A stretch of 64,000 nucleotides of DNA from Streptomyces diastatochromogenes (GCF_002242805.1 NZ_MCGQ01000007.1:1-64000), one strand, 5' to 3'. Numbered from the stretch's first letter, positions 1 to 7,630 are shown. The notes: generated by a model not told the origin, from the letters alone. A program made the numbers and translations.

Positions 1-40
1 TCCCCCGCCCCGCCCGCACCCCGCCCGATAGCCTCTCCCC

Positions 41-922
41 ATGAGCAGGCCAGCCACCTTCGTCCCACCCCCCGGTGCCCGTGCGTACTCCCTGCGCACC
101 GCGCGCGGTGAATTCGCCGTCGTCGACGCGCCCGTGGCCGACGGGGTCGAGCCGAAGGGCGTCGCACTGCTGCTGCCGGGGTTCACCGGGAGCAAGGAGG
201 ACTTCAATCCGCTGCATGTGCCGCTGGCCGAGCGCGGATACCGGACCGTGGCCGTGGACGGCCGCGGGCAGTACGAGTCGGACGGGCCCGAACACGATGA
301 ATCCGCCTACGCGCAGGAGGAGTTGGCGCGGGACGTGCTGGCGCAGGCGGCGGCGATCGGGACGCCGGTGCATCTGCTGGGGCACTCGCTCGGCGGGCAG
401 ATCTCCCGTGCGGCCGTGCTGATCGACCGCTCCCCCTTCCGCTCTCTCACCCTGATGGCCTCGGGCCCGGCGCAGATCTCGCCCTCCCAGCAGCAGCGCG
501 TGAAGCTGCTGCGGGATGCGCTCGGTGTGATGACGATGGCCGAGGTGTGGGACGCGATGCAGGCGATGGAGCCGCCGGAGGAGACCGACACGGGCAAGCT
601 GGACGGCGGCCTGGTCGGCCGGGACGATCTGCGGCGCCGCTGGCTGGGCAACAAGCCCGCCCAACTGCTCGCCACGGGACGTCAGTTGTGCACCGAGCCG
701 GACCGTGTCGCCGAACTGGCCGCCGTACCAATGCCGTTCCACGTGCTGTCGGGCTCGCTGGACGACACCTGGCCGCTGCCGCTGCTCGACGAGATGGCGG
801 TGCGGCTGGGGGGCAAGCGGTCCGTCATCGACGGGGCCGAGCACTCGCCCAACACGGACCGCCCGCTCGCCACGGCCCGCGCGATCGCCGACTTCTGGGA
901 CGACACCCCCGCGCGGAACTAG
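41..922 (+). CDS. Alpha/beta hydrolase, lysophospholipase-like
   Basis: A 293-residue soluble serine hydrolase. The oxyanion strand reads LLLPGFTGSKEDF near residue 45, the nucleophile elbow is GHSLGG near residue 115, the acid is the Asp of SGSLDDTWPL near 240 and the histidine is in GAEHSPNTD near 270, so the triad looks complete. No signal peptide is visible. The 40 bases ahead of the ATG carry no Shine-Dalgarno sequence, so a leaderless message is possible. The substrate cannot be read from the sequence. The stop codon lies in the first copy of a 13-bp tandem repeat shared with the convergent NYN gene. Family assignment is firm; lipase, esterase or haloperoxidase-like activity is open. 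Confidence 0.88.
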   Translation: MSRPATFVPPPGARAYSLRTARGEFAVVDAPVADGVEPKGVALLLPGFTGSKEDFNPLHVPLAERGYRTVAVDGRGQYESDGPEHDESAYAQEELARDVLAQAAAIGTPVHLLGHSLGGQISRAAVLIDRSPFRSLTLMASGPAQISPSQQQRVKLLRDALGVMTMAEVWDAMQAMEPPEETDTGKLDGGLVGRDDLRRRWLGNKPAQLLATGRQLCTEPDRVAELAAVPMPFHVLSGSLDDTWPLPLLDEMAVRLGGKRSVIDGAEHSPNTDRPLATARAIADFWDDTPARN

Positions 923-964
923 TACGCGAAACCAGTACGAGGAACCAGTACGCGGAACTAGTAC
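913..964. repeat. 13-bp tandem repeat, 4 copies, at a convergent gene junction
   Basis: Four abutting 13-mers (913-925, 926-938, 939-951, 952-964). Copies 1 and 4 read GCGGAACTAGTAC; the middle copies have CCAG in place of CTAG. CTAG is palindromic, so copy 1 gives the plus-strand hydrolase its TAG stop and copy 4 gives the minus-strand NYN gene its TAG stop. The array fills the whole 35-bp gap between the genes. Confidence 0.9.
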
Positions 965-1863
965 AGCGCCTGCAGATGCTCCCAGAAGCCGTCCCTGAGG
1001 GCGCGGCGCAGGTCCGCCTGGCCGCGTAGGGAGTACTGGAGCAGGCCCTCCGCCTCGACCAGCAGGTCCTGGTCGACGGAGCCGGGCAGGTAGGGGTGGC
1101 CGGGGAGCAGCTCGACCAGGGCCTCACGGCCGCGCGCGGACAGCCACTTCGCGGCGATCTGGGCGCCGACGAAGCGGACGTCCTCACGGGTGGGCCGGGT
1201 GCCGGTGACGGCCTCGTAGGCGGCGGCCGTGCGGCGGGAGACGTACGGCTTGAAGAACTCCAGGTCGAGGGTGCGCTGGCTGTCGACCTCCCAGAGCAGC
1301 GGCTCGGCCTGGTTGCGGCCCTCGGGTGCCTCGATGCCCCACAGGTGGACGCGGGCGCCGTAGCCCTGGGCCGCCTCCACCGCCGAGACCAGGTCCTCGT
1401 CGCCGCCGAGGAGGGCCGCGTCGCTGATCGCGCGGTGGCGGGCCAGGGACTCCAGGTCCGACCGGATCAGCGAATCGACGCCCTTCTGCTGGTTGTTGGC
1501 GTTGAGGTTGCCGAGGCGGACCTTGACGTCGGGCAGTTCGGCGATGGACTGCTGCTCGGCGGTGTGGATGCGGCGCCGGGCGCCGTCGTACCAGTAGACG
1601 CGCAGCAGCCGGCTGTCGGCGAAGATCGTGCGGGCCTTGTCGATGAGCGCGTCGATCAGGCCCTCGGCGTCGAGGTCGAAGGCCCGGCGGTCCTCGGTTC
1701 CGGCGACCAGTCGGCCCGCCGCCGCATACAGATAGCCCGCGTCGACGAAGATCGCGTGGGTCGAGGGCGTCTTCGCCACCTCGGCGAGCATGCGCTGCAG
1801 CAGCTCGTTGGTGTGGTCGATGCGGGCGGCGAGGGCCGCCAGGTCGTCGTTCATCGCTTCCAT
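958..1863 (-). CDS. NYN-domain (PIN-like) putative ribonuclease
   Basis: About 301 residues. After an N-terminal helical stretch comes the NYN signature HAIFVDAGYLYAAAG with the first acidic metal ligand. Further acidic positions follow in the NQQKGVDSLI segment and in GGDEDLVSAVEAA, the usual pattern of the PIN-like fold of NYN/LabA RNases. The C-terminal 100 residues are charged and form no domain I recognise. The start is uncertain: GTG at 1878, ATG at 1863 and ATG at 1854 are in frame. I use 1863; 1854 is preceded by GGAAG at close spacing. An RNA-processing role is a family inference, and no partner is visible next to it. Confidence 0.8.
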   Translation of the reverse strand: MEAMNDDLAALAARIDHTNELLQRMLAEVAKTPSTHAIFVDAGYLYAAAGRLVAGTEDRRAFDLDAEGLIDALIDKARTIFADSRLLRVYWYDGARRRIHTAEQQSIAELPDVKVRLGNLNANNQQKGVDSLIRSDLESLARHRAISDAALLGGDEDLVSAVEAAQGYGARVHLWGIEAPEGRNQAEPLLWEVDSQRTLDLEFFKPYVSRRTAAAYEAVTGTRPTREDVRFVGAQIAAKWLSARGREALVELLPGHPYLPGSVDQDLLVEAEGLLQYSLRGQADLRRALRDGFWEHLQALY

Positions 1864-1934
1864 TGTCCCGGCGGTCACGCTGCGAACACAACCGATCCCG
1901 GCCAGTCCCGCGGACAGCGCTTACCGGTCAGTAG

Positions 1935-1962
1935 TTAGACGTTCGAAAAATTTCTTTAGCGT
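1935..1962 (+). promoter_or_regulatory. Candidate promoter of the 50-residue peptide gene
   Basis: TTAGAC (1935-1940) and TAGCGT (1957-1962) are separated by 16 bases in an unusually A/T-rich stretch, resembling streptomycete housekeeping -35/-10 elements. It lies about 100 bases before the ATG at 2059, leaving a long 5' leader. It also lies in the divergent upstream region of the NYN gene. No experimental support. Confidence 0.35.
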
Positions 1963-2058
1963 AGGGAATGTTTGTAACACGCAGCCCGTTGACTACCTAC
2001 GACAGCACGACACACCAGTAGTTCTCCTCAGGAGGATGACCAGACGAAGGGAGAAGCC

Positions 2059-2211
2059 ATGCGCTTCGAAATCATGCGACTCGACGAGGTCAACGGCACC
2101 ACCGTGGACAGCACCGTCGTGGACGCCGCCTCCGTCAACCGGATCGTTCAGCAGGCCGCCGCCGTCGGACAGCGCCTGTGGATCCGCCCGGCCGAGACCC
2201 CGGCCTCGTAA
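2059..2211 (+). CDS. Small conserved-looking protein, 50 residues
   Basis: A 50-residue ORF beginning MRFEIMRLDEVNG and ending RPAETPAS. The start is supported by AAGGGAGAAG about 8 bases upstream, with a second GGAGG further up. It is monocistronic, with a candidate promoter upstream and a strong terminator hairpin at 2233-2269. The composition is acidic-amphipathic, with an Ala/Val-rich helix (VVDAASVNRIVQQAAAVG) and no cysteine, signal peptide or membrane segment. Codon use fits streptomycete coding sequence, and I have an impression of close relatives in other streptomycetes that I cannot verify here. Function unknown. Confidence 0.75.
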   Translation: MRFEIMRLDEVNGTTVDSTVVDAASVNRIVQQAAAVGQRLWIRPAETPAS

Positions 2212-2232
2212 CGCGGACCGCCACTCAAGCTT

Positions 2233-2269
2233 TCCGGGGGAGCCGAGCCCACGTCTCAGCTCCCCCGGA
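2233..2269. terminator. Bidirectional terminator hairpin
   Basis: Perfect 11-bp stem TCCGGGGGAGC (2233-2243) pairing with GCTCCCCCGGA (2259-2269), 15-base loop. It lies between the convergent small peptide gene and the MarC gene, and the right arm runs into the MarC stop region at 2256. No U-tract, which is usual in Streptomyces. Confidence 0.75.
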
Positions 2270-2861
2270 TCACCTGAGTGACACCGTTGATGATCTGCTG
2301 CACCGCGATCGCGGAGAGCATCATGCCCGCGAGCCGCGTCACGAGGACCACGCCGCCGTCCTTGATGACCCGGATGATCAGCAGCGAGTAACGCATCACC
2401 AGCCACAGCACGACATGGATCGCGAGGATCGCGGTCCACACCGAGACCTGCGTGGCCACACTGTCGGCCTTCTGCACGGCCAGGATCACGGACACGATGG
2501 CACCGGGCCCCGCCAGCAGCGGCATGCCCAGCGGTACGAGGGCGACGTTCACGTCCTTGGTCTGCTTGGGCTCATCGGTCTTGCCGGTGAGCAGGTCGAG
2601 CGCGATCAGCAGAAGCAGCAGACCGCCCGCGATCATCAGCGCGGGGACGGAGACGTGCAGATAGTTCAGGATCTGGTGGCCCAGGAGGCCGAACGTGGCG
2701 ATGACCCCGCCCGCCACACAGACGGCCTGGAAGGCCATCCGCTTCTGCACCTTGGCGGGGCGCCCCGCGGTCAGCGCGAGGAAGATCGGGGTGATCCCGG
2801 GGGGATCCATGATGACAAAAAGGGTCAGGAACAGGGAGCCGAAGACGGCGACGTCGAACAT
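2256..2861 (-). CDS. MarC-family integral membrane protein
   Basis: 201 residues with about six membrane segments. The N-terminus MFDVAVFGSLFLTLFVIMDPPGI contains the MarC-family xxDPPG hallmark after TM1. An ATG four codons upstream (2873) is also possible, but this start matches the family's usual N-terminus. MarC proteins are uncharacterised inner-membrane proteins; the old link to multiple antibiotic resistance in E. coli was withdrawn, so no transport function is assigned. The charged loop GKTDEPKQTKDVN in the middle separates two three-helix repeats. Confidence 0.88.
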   Translation of the reverse strand: MFDVAVFGSLFLTLFVIMDPPGITPIFLALTAGRPAKVQKRMAFQAVCVAGGVIATFGLLGHQILNYLHVSVPALMIAGGLLLLLIALDLLTGKTDEPKQTKDVNVALVPLGMPLLAGPGAIVSVILAVQKADSVATQVSVWTAILAIHVVLWLVMRYSLLIIRVIKDGGVVLVTRLAGMMLSAIAVQQIINGVTQVIRGS

Positions 2862-2918
2862 GGGGAAGTACAAGCCTTGCGGAGAGAAGAGAAACGGGCT
2901 GGGCGGGTGATCTGAGCG

Positions 2919-3776
2919 TCAGATCCCGCCGGTCCCCGGGACGGGAAACGCGCCGGTAGCCCGGCGAATGATCTCCCCGTACACCTCGGGGTCCGTCGTG
3001 TACTCACCGAGCGACACGGTCTTGCGGCTGCCGTGGTAGTCCGAGGACCCGGTGACCAGCAGCCCCAGCTCCTTCGCGAGGCCCCGCAGCCGTTCCCGGG
3101 CGTCGACCTCATGGTCCATGTGGTCGACCTCGATGCCGTCCAGACCGGCCGCGGCCATCTCGGCGATCGCGGACTCCGGCACCGTGCGGCCGCGCTTGGC
3201 GGCGGCCGGGTGCGCGAAGACGGCCACGCCGCCCGCGCCCTTGATCAGCCGGATCGCCTCGAAGGGGTCGGTCTCGTGCTTCTCCACGAAGGCCCGCCCG
3301 CCGTCGGCCAGCCACTCCTCGGTGAACGCGTCACTCACCGTGGGCACCACGCCCAGCTCGACGAGCGCGGTCGCGACATGCGGACGCCCCACGGAACCGC
3401 CGGCGGCGATCCGCTCGACCTGCTCCCAGCTGACCGGCACACCCAGCGCGTTCAGCTTGGCGACCATGCCCTGGGCCCGCGGCACCCGGTCGTCCCGGAC
3501 CAGCTCCCGCTCGGCGAGCAGAGCGGGCTCCTCGGGGTCGAAGAGGTAGGCCAGCATGTGCATGGAGATGCCGTCGATACGACAGGACAGCTCGGCCCCG
3601 GTGACCAGGGTGAGCCCCTCGGGCACCGCGGCGATCGCCTCGGCGTACCCACGAGTGGTGTCATGGTCGGTCAGCGCGACGACGTCCAGCCCGGCGGCAG
3701 CGGCATTACGCACCAGCTCAGCCGGGGTGTCCGTACCGTCAGAGGCCGTGGAGTGACAGTGCAGATCGATACGCAC
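2919..3776 (-). CDS. PHP-domain phosphoesterase
   Basis: 285 residues. PHP metal-binding motifs appear in order: IDLHCHSTASDGT at the N-terminus, LTDHDTT near residue 45, VFAHPAA near 190 and TGSSDYHG near 250. These match the YciV/RNase AM-type PHP phosphoesterases acting on nucleotides or RNA 5' ends. The GTG at 3776 puts the HCHS motif five residues in, as in relatives, with GGAG 8 bases upstream. The in-frame ATG at 3815 would add 13 residues unlike the family. The substrate is inferred only from family. Confidence 0.85.
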   Translation of the reverse strand: MRIDLHCHSTASDGTDTPAELVRNAAAAGLDVVALTDHDTTRGYAEAIAAVPEGLTLVTGAELSCRIDGISMHMLAYLFDPEEPALLAERELVRDDRVPRAQGMVAKLNALGVPVSWEQVERIAAGGSVGRPHVATALVELGVVPTVSDAFTEEWLADGGRAFVEKHETDPFEAIRLIKGAGGVAVFAHPAAAKRGRTVPESAIAEMAAAGLDGIEVDHMDHEVDARERLRGLAKELGLLVTGSSDYHGSRKTVSLGEYTTDPEVYGEIIRRATGAFPVPGTGGI

Positions 3777-3884
3777 GACACAATCTCCAGGCGGTGACGA
3801 GACGGAAGGGGACACCTAAGGATAGCGGTGTTTCAAGCCCCGCCTGTCACACCCGAACCCATGAAGCACCCCCTACCGAAGCCA

Positions 3885-3935
3885 CCCCAGGGGCGCGGGG
3901 AACTGCGCGACCAGCCCACGACAACCCACACCCGC
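3885..3935. repeat. Streptomyces-type dispersed intergenic repeat
   Basis: The stretch containing GGGGCGCGGGGAACTGCGCG followed by ACCAGCCCACGAC matches, from memory, a short element found in very many streptomycete intergenic regions next to gene ends. It lies in the 189-bp gap between the PHP and DUF6758 genes, flanked by C/A-rich low-complexity sequence. Only one copy was noticed in this window. Confidence 0.55.
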
Positions 3936-3965
3936 CACCGAACAGCACCCCCACCCCAGTAGGCG

Positions 3966-4607
3966 CTACGGCTGAAGCAAGCGCGGCGACAACGCTCCGC
4001 AGGGCACCAGATCCAGCTCCGCCCCCGCATCCCGCAGATCCGTCAGCACCAGCTCGTCGTACATGAGCAGCCCGGACTTCTCGGGCCACAGCACCGCCCA
4101 CAGCCACATCCCAAGCGCCTCACCGGCGAAGACGGCACGGTCATCGGGGGCGCGATAGACGTGCCAGAGCGGGGTCGGGCGGCCGCCGGCCAGGACCTTG
4201 GCCTGGGGTGGCTTCTCGACGTTCATGAACGCCCCGGGGTCGGGACCGTCGATACCCGCGTACCGCGCGCCGAGGCCGACGCCGAGCTCCTCGGCGACGA
4301 GGATCAGCTCACCCATGCCGCCGAGCGGTCCGGGGCCGGAGCAGGCCACCGCGGTGGCACGGCCGCCGCCGCGGTCGTCCCCCGCGTAGGCCACGCCGGT
4401 GAACAGCCACCCGACCGGCAGCGGCCACGGCATCCACACCGGGACCTGCGCGCGGTGCACCACGACACCGAGGGCCTCGACGCTGGGCGGGATCACGGGC
4501 TGCAGCGGATACACCGTCCCGTGCACATCACACTGCCAGGAATCGGCGAAGAGTCCGGGAGCCCTGACCCGGCCACCACACTTCGGGCAACTGGGTTCGC
4601 CCCTCAT
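3966..4607 (-). CDS. DUF6758 family protein with N-terminal zinc ribbon
   Basis: 213 residues. The N-terminus carries CPKCGG (near residue 8) and a later Cys-x-Val-His (CDVHG near 26), a likely treble-clef or rubredoxin-like zinc site. The rest is a single alpha/beta domain rich in Trp and Pro. I recognise it as the actinobacterial DUF6758 type, always found near the PHP gene in streptomycetes as far as I recall. No membrane segment. The 274-bp gap upstream (4608-4881) is A/T-rich at 4690-4740 and probably holds its promoter. Function unknown. Confidence 0.75.
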   Translation of the reverse strand: MRGEPSCPKCGGRVRAPGLFADSWQCDVHGTVYPLQPVIPPSVEALGVVVHRAQVPVWMPWPLPVGWLFTGVAYAGDDRGGGRATAVACSGPGPLGGMGELILVAEELGVGLGARYAGIDGPDPGAFMNVEKPPQAKVLAGGRPTPLWHVYRAPDDRAVFAGEALGMWLWAVLWPEKSGLLMYDELVLTDLRDAGAELDLVPCGALSPRLLQP

Positions 4608-4881
4608 AGGGCTCCACGGTCCTACCCGGACCGGCCCACGTCAAGGACGATCACCCGTCCGGGGGGAACGCATGTCCCCACCCCACCAGGGAAAACTAGA
4701 TGCATCTTGCATTAATTAGCGCGGCCGACTTGATATGTGCATACACCAACCACCTGCTCGCAGGGACGAGAGCACCGAAGAGCGAGGAGCCGGAGACGGC
4801 GCACGCCACCGAGGACGGTGTCACCGTCTTTGCCAACTGGCCGAATCCCGCCTTGTGTTGGTGAGATCGGTCACTGCCGGA

Positions 4882-5466
4882 TCAGTCGAGCGGGACGGAC
4901 CTGCGGGCGGGGTCCCTCAGGTCCGTGCCGTTCGCGAGCCAGCGCTCCTGAAGGGCCTGGGCACCGTGCACCCGCTTCCAGGCGGCCTCGTTCGGGGTCA
5001 TCGGCAGCAGCGGCAGGAACCGTACGGGATCCATCGGGTCATCCAGCTCCAGATCCTCGACGAGCCCGCCGGGTTCGCCCACCAGGACCGAGGTGAAGGG
5101 GGCGCCGGGCCACAGCGGATCGCCCACGTCCAGGGAGGCGCCGGGGGCCACGACCACACCCTCCACCTGCGGGGACGCGGCGAGCGCGGCGAGCGGACGG
5201 AGCACCTTGTCGGTCTCCGCGAGGCCCGCGCGGACCGAGAGGACCAACTCGGCGCGGGGGCCCTTGACGGGGTCGGCGAGCATCGCCGTGGGGTCCGTCA
5301 TGGGGTGCGCGGACATGCCCAGGGAGGCGTAACGGACCACGTCCCCCTCCCGGAAACGGAGCACCTCGATGCGGTCCGTACCGAGGAAGGTGACCGCGGC
5401 GCGCGCGTCCGGTTCGCCCAGCGCGGTCGCCAACCGGGCCTCGACCAGAGGAAGAACATCAACCAT
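4882..5466 (-). CDS. Suppressor-of-fused (Sufu) domain protein
   Basis: About 194 residues beginning MVDVLPLVEARLATALGEP. The blocks VLRFREGDVVRYASLGMS and AELVLSVRAG, and the C-terminal GLVEDLELDDPMDPVRFLPLLPMT, are the layout of bacterial Sufu-domain proteins. An in-frame ATG 11 codons upstream (5499) is possible; the 5466 start begins at the domain. In bacteria these proteins are uncharacterised, and several are immunity-like. Here it stands alone, divergent from corA, with no toxin beside it. Confidence 0.8.
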   Translation of the reverse strand: MVDVLPLVEARLATALGEPDARAAVTFLGTDRIEVLRFREGDVVRYASLGMSAHPMTDPTAMLADPVKGPRAELVLSVRAGLAETDKVLRPLAALAASPQVEGVVVAPGASLDVGDPLWPGAPFTSVLVGEPGGLVEDLELDDPMDPVRFLPLLPMTPNEAAWKRVHGAQALQERWLANGTDLRDPARRSVPLD

Positions 5467-5508
5467 GCGGTGAGCATAGAACTCGTCAGTAGCGGGCAAA
5501 GCGGCGAC

Positions 5509-5630
5509 TTGACACTGAGGGCTGCTGCTACGCTGAGCCGGTGGTTCGGGGCAGCACGCAGAAGCGTCGCTATCAAGTCCCGACGCCGATGAGACTCCCT
5601 TACGAGGGACCGGCCGGAGGAGGTGGGGCT
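5509..5630 (+). promoter_or_regulatory. Structured 5' leader upstream of corA (candidate cis-regulator)
   Basis: The 467-bp gap 5467-5933 holds no long gene. A TTGACA hexamer occurs at 5509. Three hairpins follow: a branched stem GCTGC (5521-5528 region) with GCAGC (5551-5555) enclosing GAGCC/GGTTC (5535-5547), ACGC-AGAA-GCGT (5556-5567), and TCCCT-TACG-AGGGA (5596-5609). The last lies directly before a very strong SD (GGAGGAGGTGG, 5616-5626) and a short ORF. A magnesium-sensing leader is plausible given the downstream gene, but I could not align it to the M-box consensus. Confidence 0.35.
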
Positions 5631-5633
5631 GTC

Positions 5634-5681
5634 ATGGATCGAAGTCGACCTGGTAGTACCACTCGCTCTTCCGGCTGCTGA
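5634..5681 (+). CDS. Candidate leader peptide in the corA leader, 15 residues
   Basis: ATG at 5634 with a near-perfect SD (GGAGGAGGTGG) about 8 bases upstream encodes MDRSRPGSTTRSSGC, then TGA. It starts 300 bases ahead of corA. A longer in-frame version from ATG 5589 would add 15 residues. Small Arg/Pro/Ser-rich uORFs control magnesium-transporter leaders in enterobacteria; extending that here is inference. Confidence 0.3.
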   Translation: MDRSRPGSTTRSSGC

Positions 5682-5751
5682 TCCAGTTCCCGGCTGGCTG
5701 CCGCCTTCCTGTTCGCGTCTTCGTTCGGAAGAGCACTTCGTTTCGCTTTGC

Positions 5752-5778
5752 CTGATCTGCCTGATCTGTCTGACCTGA
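5752..5778. repeat. 9-bp tandem repeat, 3 copies, in the corA leader
   Basis: CTGATCTGC, CTGATCTGT and CTGACCTGA abut at 5752-5778, followed by an imperfect inverted repeat around CTGAATCAG. Could be a protein-binding site or slippage. It is 155 bases upstream of corA. Confidence 0.6.
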
Positions 5779-5933
5779 ATCAGTTCTGCATCAGTAGCGA
5801 AGTCGCCACCGCAACGGTGCGGTGCTCCCCGCTTTGTGGACGTGCCAAACATGTGTAGTCAGGACGTCCCCATTCCGGGTAGTTCCACCCGATGCCGTGC
5901 GCTTTCGCTGCCCGCCTGCGAAGGAGCCTGCCC

Positions 5934-7064
5934 ATGTCGATGATCCGCGACCTGCGCGCCGTGGTCCGTCCGTCGTCCCGTGTCTCGCTGCGCAAGCAGA
6001 CGAGCACGAGCGCGTCGTACGACACCACGCGCGACCCCGGCACCCCGTCGGCCGTCGTCGACTGCGCGGTCTACCGCGACGGCGCCCGTGTGCAGAGCGC
6101 CAAGCCGCTGACGCCGCAGGAGGCGATGCGGCTGGTGCGTCGCGACGGCGGGTTCGTGTGGATCGGCCTGCACGAGCCGACCGAGGCGGAATTCGCCGGT
6201 ATCGCGAGCGAGTTCGGGCTCCACCCGCTGGCCGTCGAGGACGCGGTCCAGGCGCACCAGCGGCCCAAGCTGGAGCGGTACGACGACTCGCTGTTCACCG
6301 TGTTCAAGACCATCCACTACGTCGAGCACGACCAACTCACCGCCAACAGTGAAGTGGTCGAGACCGGCGAGGTCATGTGCTTCACCGGCCGGGACTTCTT
6401 CATCACCGTCCGGCACGGCGGGCAGGGCTCGCTCAGGGCGCTGCGGCACCGCCTGCAGGACGACCCGGAACTGCTGGCCAAGGGCCCCTCCGCCGTGCTG
6501 CACGCCATCGCGGACCACGTCGTGGACGGGTACATCGCGGTCGCCGACGCGGTGCAGGACGACATCGACGAGGTGGAGACCGAGGTCTTCTCGCCCGGCC
6601 GCCGGGGCGGGGTCTCGCGTGGTGTGGACTCGGCGCGGATCTACCAACTCAAGCGTGAGGTCCTGGAGTTCAAGCGGGCGGTGGCTCCGCTGCTGCGGCC
6701 GATGCAACTGCTGAGCGAGCGGCCGATGCGGCTGGTCGACCCGGACATCCAGAAGTACTTCCGGGACGTCGCCGACCACCTCGCCCGGGTCCAGGAGCAG
6801 GTGCTGGGCTTCGACGAACTCCTCAACTCCATCCTCCAGGCCAACCTCGCGCAGGCGTCCGTCGCGCAGAACGAGGACATGCGGAAGATCACCGCATGGG
6901 CCGCGATCATCGCCGTACCGACGATGGTGTGCGGGGTGTACGGCATGAACTTCAAGTACATGCCCGAGCTGCACTGGAAGTACGGCTACCCGGTGATCAT
7001 GGGGATCACGGTCGCGCTGTGTCTCGGCATCCACCGCACGCTGAAGCGCAACGGCTGGCTGTGA
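5934..7064 (+). CDS. corA: CorA-family divalent metal ion channel
   Basis: 376 residues starting MSMIRDLRAVVRP, chosen because AAGGAG sits 9 bases before this ATG. The long N-terminal cytoplasmic funnel domain (about residues 40-310) ends in two C-terminal transmembrane helices. The selectivity signature YGMNFKYMPEL lies between them, so the GMN motif and the MPEL periplasmic loop are intact. It should form a homopentameric Mg2+ (or Co2+/Ni2+) channel. It is monocistronic behind a 467-bp leader with several hairpins and a short uORF, and the next gene follows after 22 bp. Confidence 0.93.
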   Translation: MSMIRDLRAVVRPSSRVSLRKQTSTSASYDTTRDPGTPSAVVDCAVYRDGARVQSAKPLTPQEAMRLVRRDGGFVWIGLHEPTEAEFAGIASEFGLHPLAVEDAVQAHQRPKLERYDDSLFTVFKTIHYVEHDQLTANSEVVETGEVMCFTGRDFFITVRHGGQGSLRALRHRLQDDPELLAKGPSAVLHAIADHVVDGYIAVADAVQDDIDEVETEVFSPGRRGGVSRGVDSARIYQLKREVLEFKRAVAPLLRPMQLLSERPMRLVDPDIQKYFRDVADHLARVQEQVLGFDELLNSILQANLAQASVAQNEDMRKITAWAAIIAVPTMVCGVYGMNFKYMPELHWKYGYPVIMGITVALCLGIHRTLKRNGWL

Positions 7065-7086
7065 GCGGGCTGGATAGGCTGGGCAC

Positions 7087-7599
7087 ATGACAAGCGAGCT
7101 GCTCGACCTGGCCCTCATCGAGGAGGCCAGCAAGAAGTCCGGCCTCATCTGGGTCAAGGGCGCCGACGCCCCGGCCGCGCGTGCGCTGTGGCACGTGTGG
7201 CACGAGGGTGCGGTGTGCCTGGTCGGCGACGGGCCCGGAGAGCAGCCGCTGCCCGGTCTCACCGACGGCGGCTCGGCCGAGGTGACCGTGCGCAGCAAGG
7301 ACAAGGGGGGCCGGCTGGTGAGCTGGCCGGCGACCGTGTCCGAGCTGGCCGCCGGCTCGCCGGAGTGGGAGGCGACGGTGGCCGAGCTGAAGGGGAAGCG
7401 GCTGAACGCCCCCGACGGCGAGGAGATGCCGGGCCGCTGGGCGCGCGAGTGCCGGGTGCTCCGCCTGGTGCCGACGGGGTCTGTTGCGACGTTGCCTTCC
7501 GACAGCCTGGCGTCACGTCCCCTGCCGTCCCCGGCGACGACGCGTCAGCCGATCCCGGCGGGGCTGCCGAAGCTGCTGGCCAAGCGCCGGAAGAAGTAA
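7087..7599 (+). CDS. Conserved hypothetical protein, 170 residues
   Basis: Begins MTSELLDLALIEEASKKSGLIWVKG, 22 bp after corA and on the same strand, so probably cotranscribed. It is a soluble alpha/beta protein with repeated Trp residues (LIWVKG, ALWHVWHEG, VSWPATVSE) that suggest a flavin-reductase or split-barrel fold like pyridoxamine-phosphate-oxidase relatives; this is a weak guess. The C-terminal 40 residues are Pro/Ser/Arg-rich and disordered. Function unknown. Confidence 0.72.
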   Translation: MTSELLDLALIEEASKKSGLIWVKGADAPAARALWHVWHEGAVCLVGDGPGEQPLPGLTDGGSAEVTVRSKDKGGRLVSWPATVSELAAGSPEWEATVAELKGKRLNAPDGEEMPGRWARECRVLRLVPTGSVATLPSDSLASRPLPSPATTRQPIPAGLPKLLAKRRKK

Positions 7600-7601
7600 C
7601 G

Positions 7602-7630
7602 GCCGGGGCCGAGCAGGGTTCGGCCCCGGC
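7602..7630. terminator. Bidirectional terminator hairpin
   Basis: Perfect 11-bp stem GCCGGGGCCGA (7602-7612) / TCGGCCCCGGC (7620-7630), 7-base loop, between the convergent 7087-7599 gene and the lipoprotein gene. Confidence 0.8.

Noticed and set aside
2059..2211. RiPP precursor peptide
   Set aside because: No modification enzyme, transporter, Cys/Ser/Thr-rich core or leader motif nearby.
4882..5466. Sufu-domain protein as an immunity protein of a toxin system
   Set aside because: No toxin, secretion or polymorphic-toxin gene is adjacent.
5521..5630. Magnesium riboswitch (M-box) upstream of corA
   Set aside because: The hairpins and the downstream gene fit, but the conserved M-box core blocks could not be aligned by eye; kept only as an unnamed structured leader.
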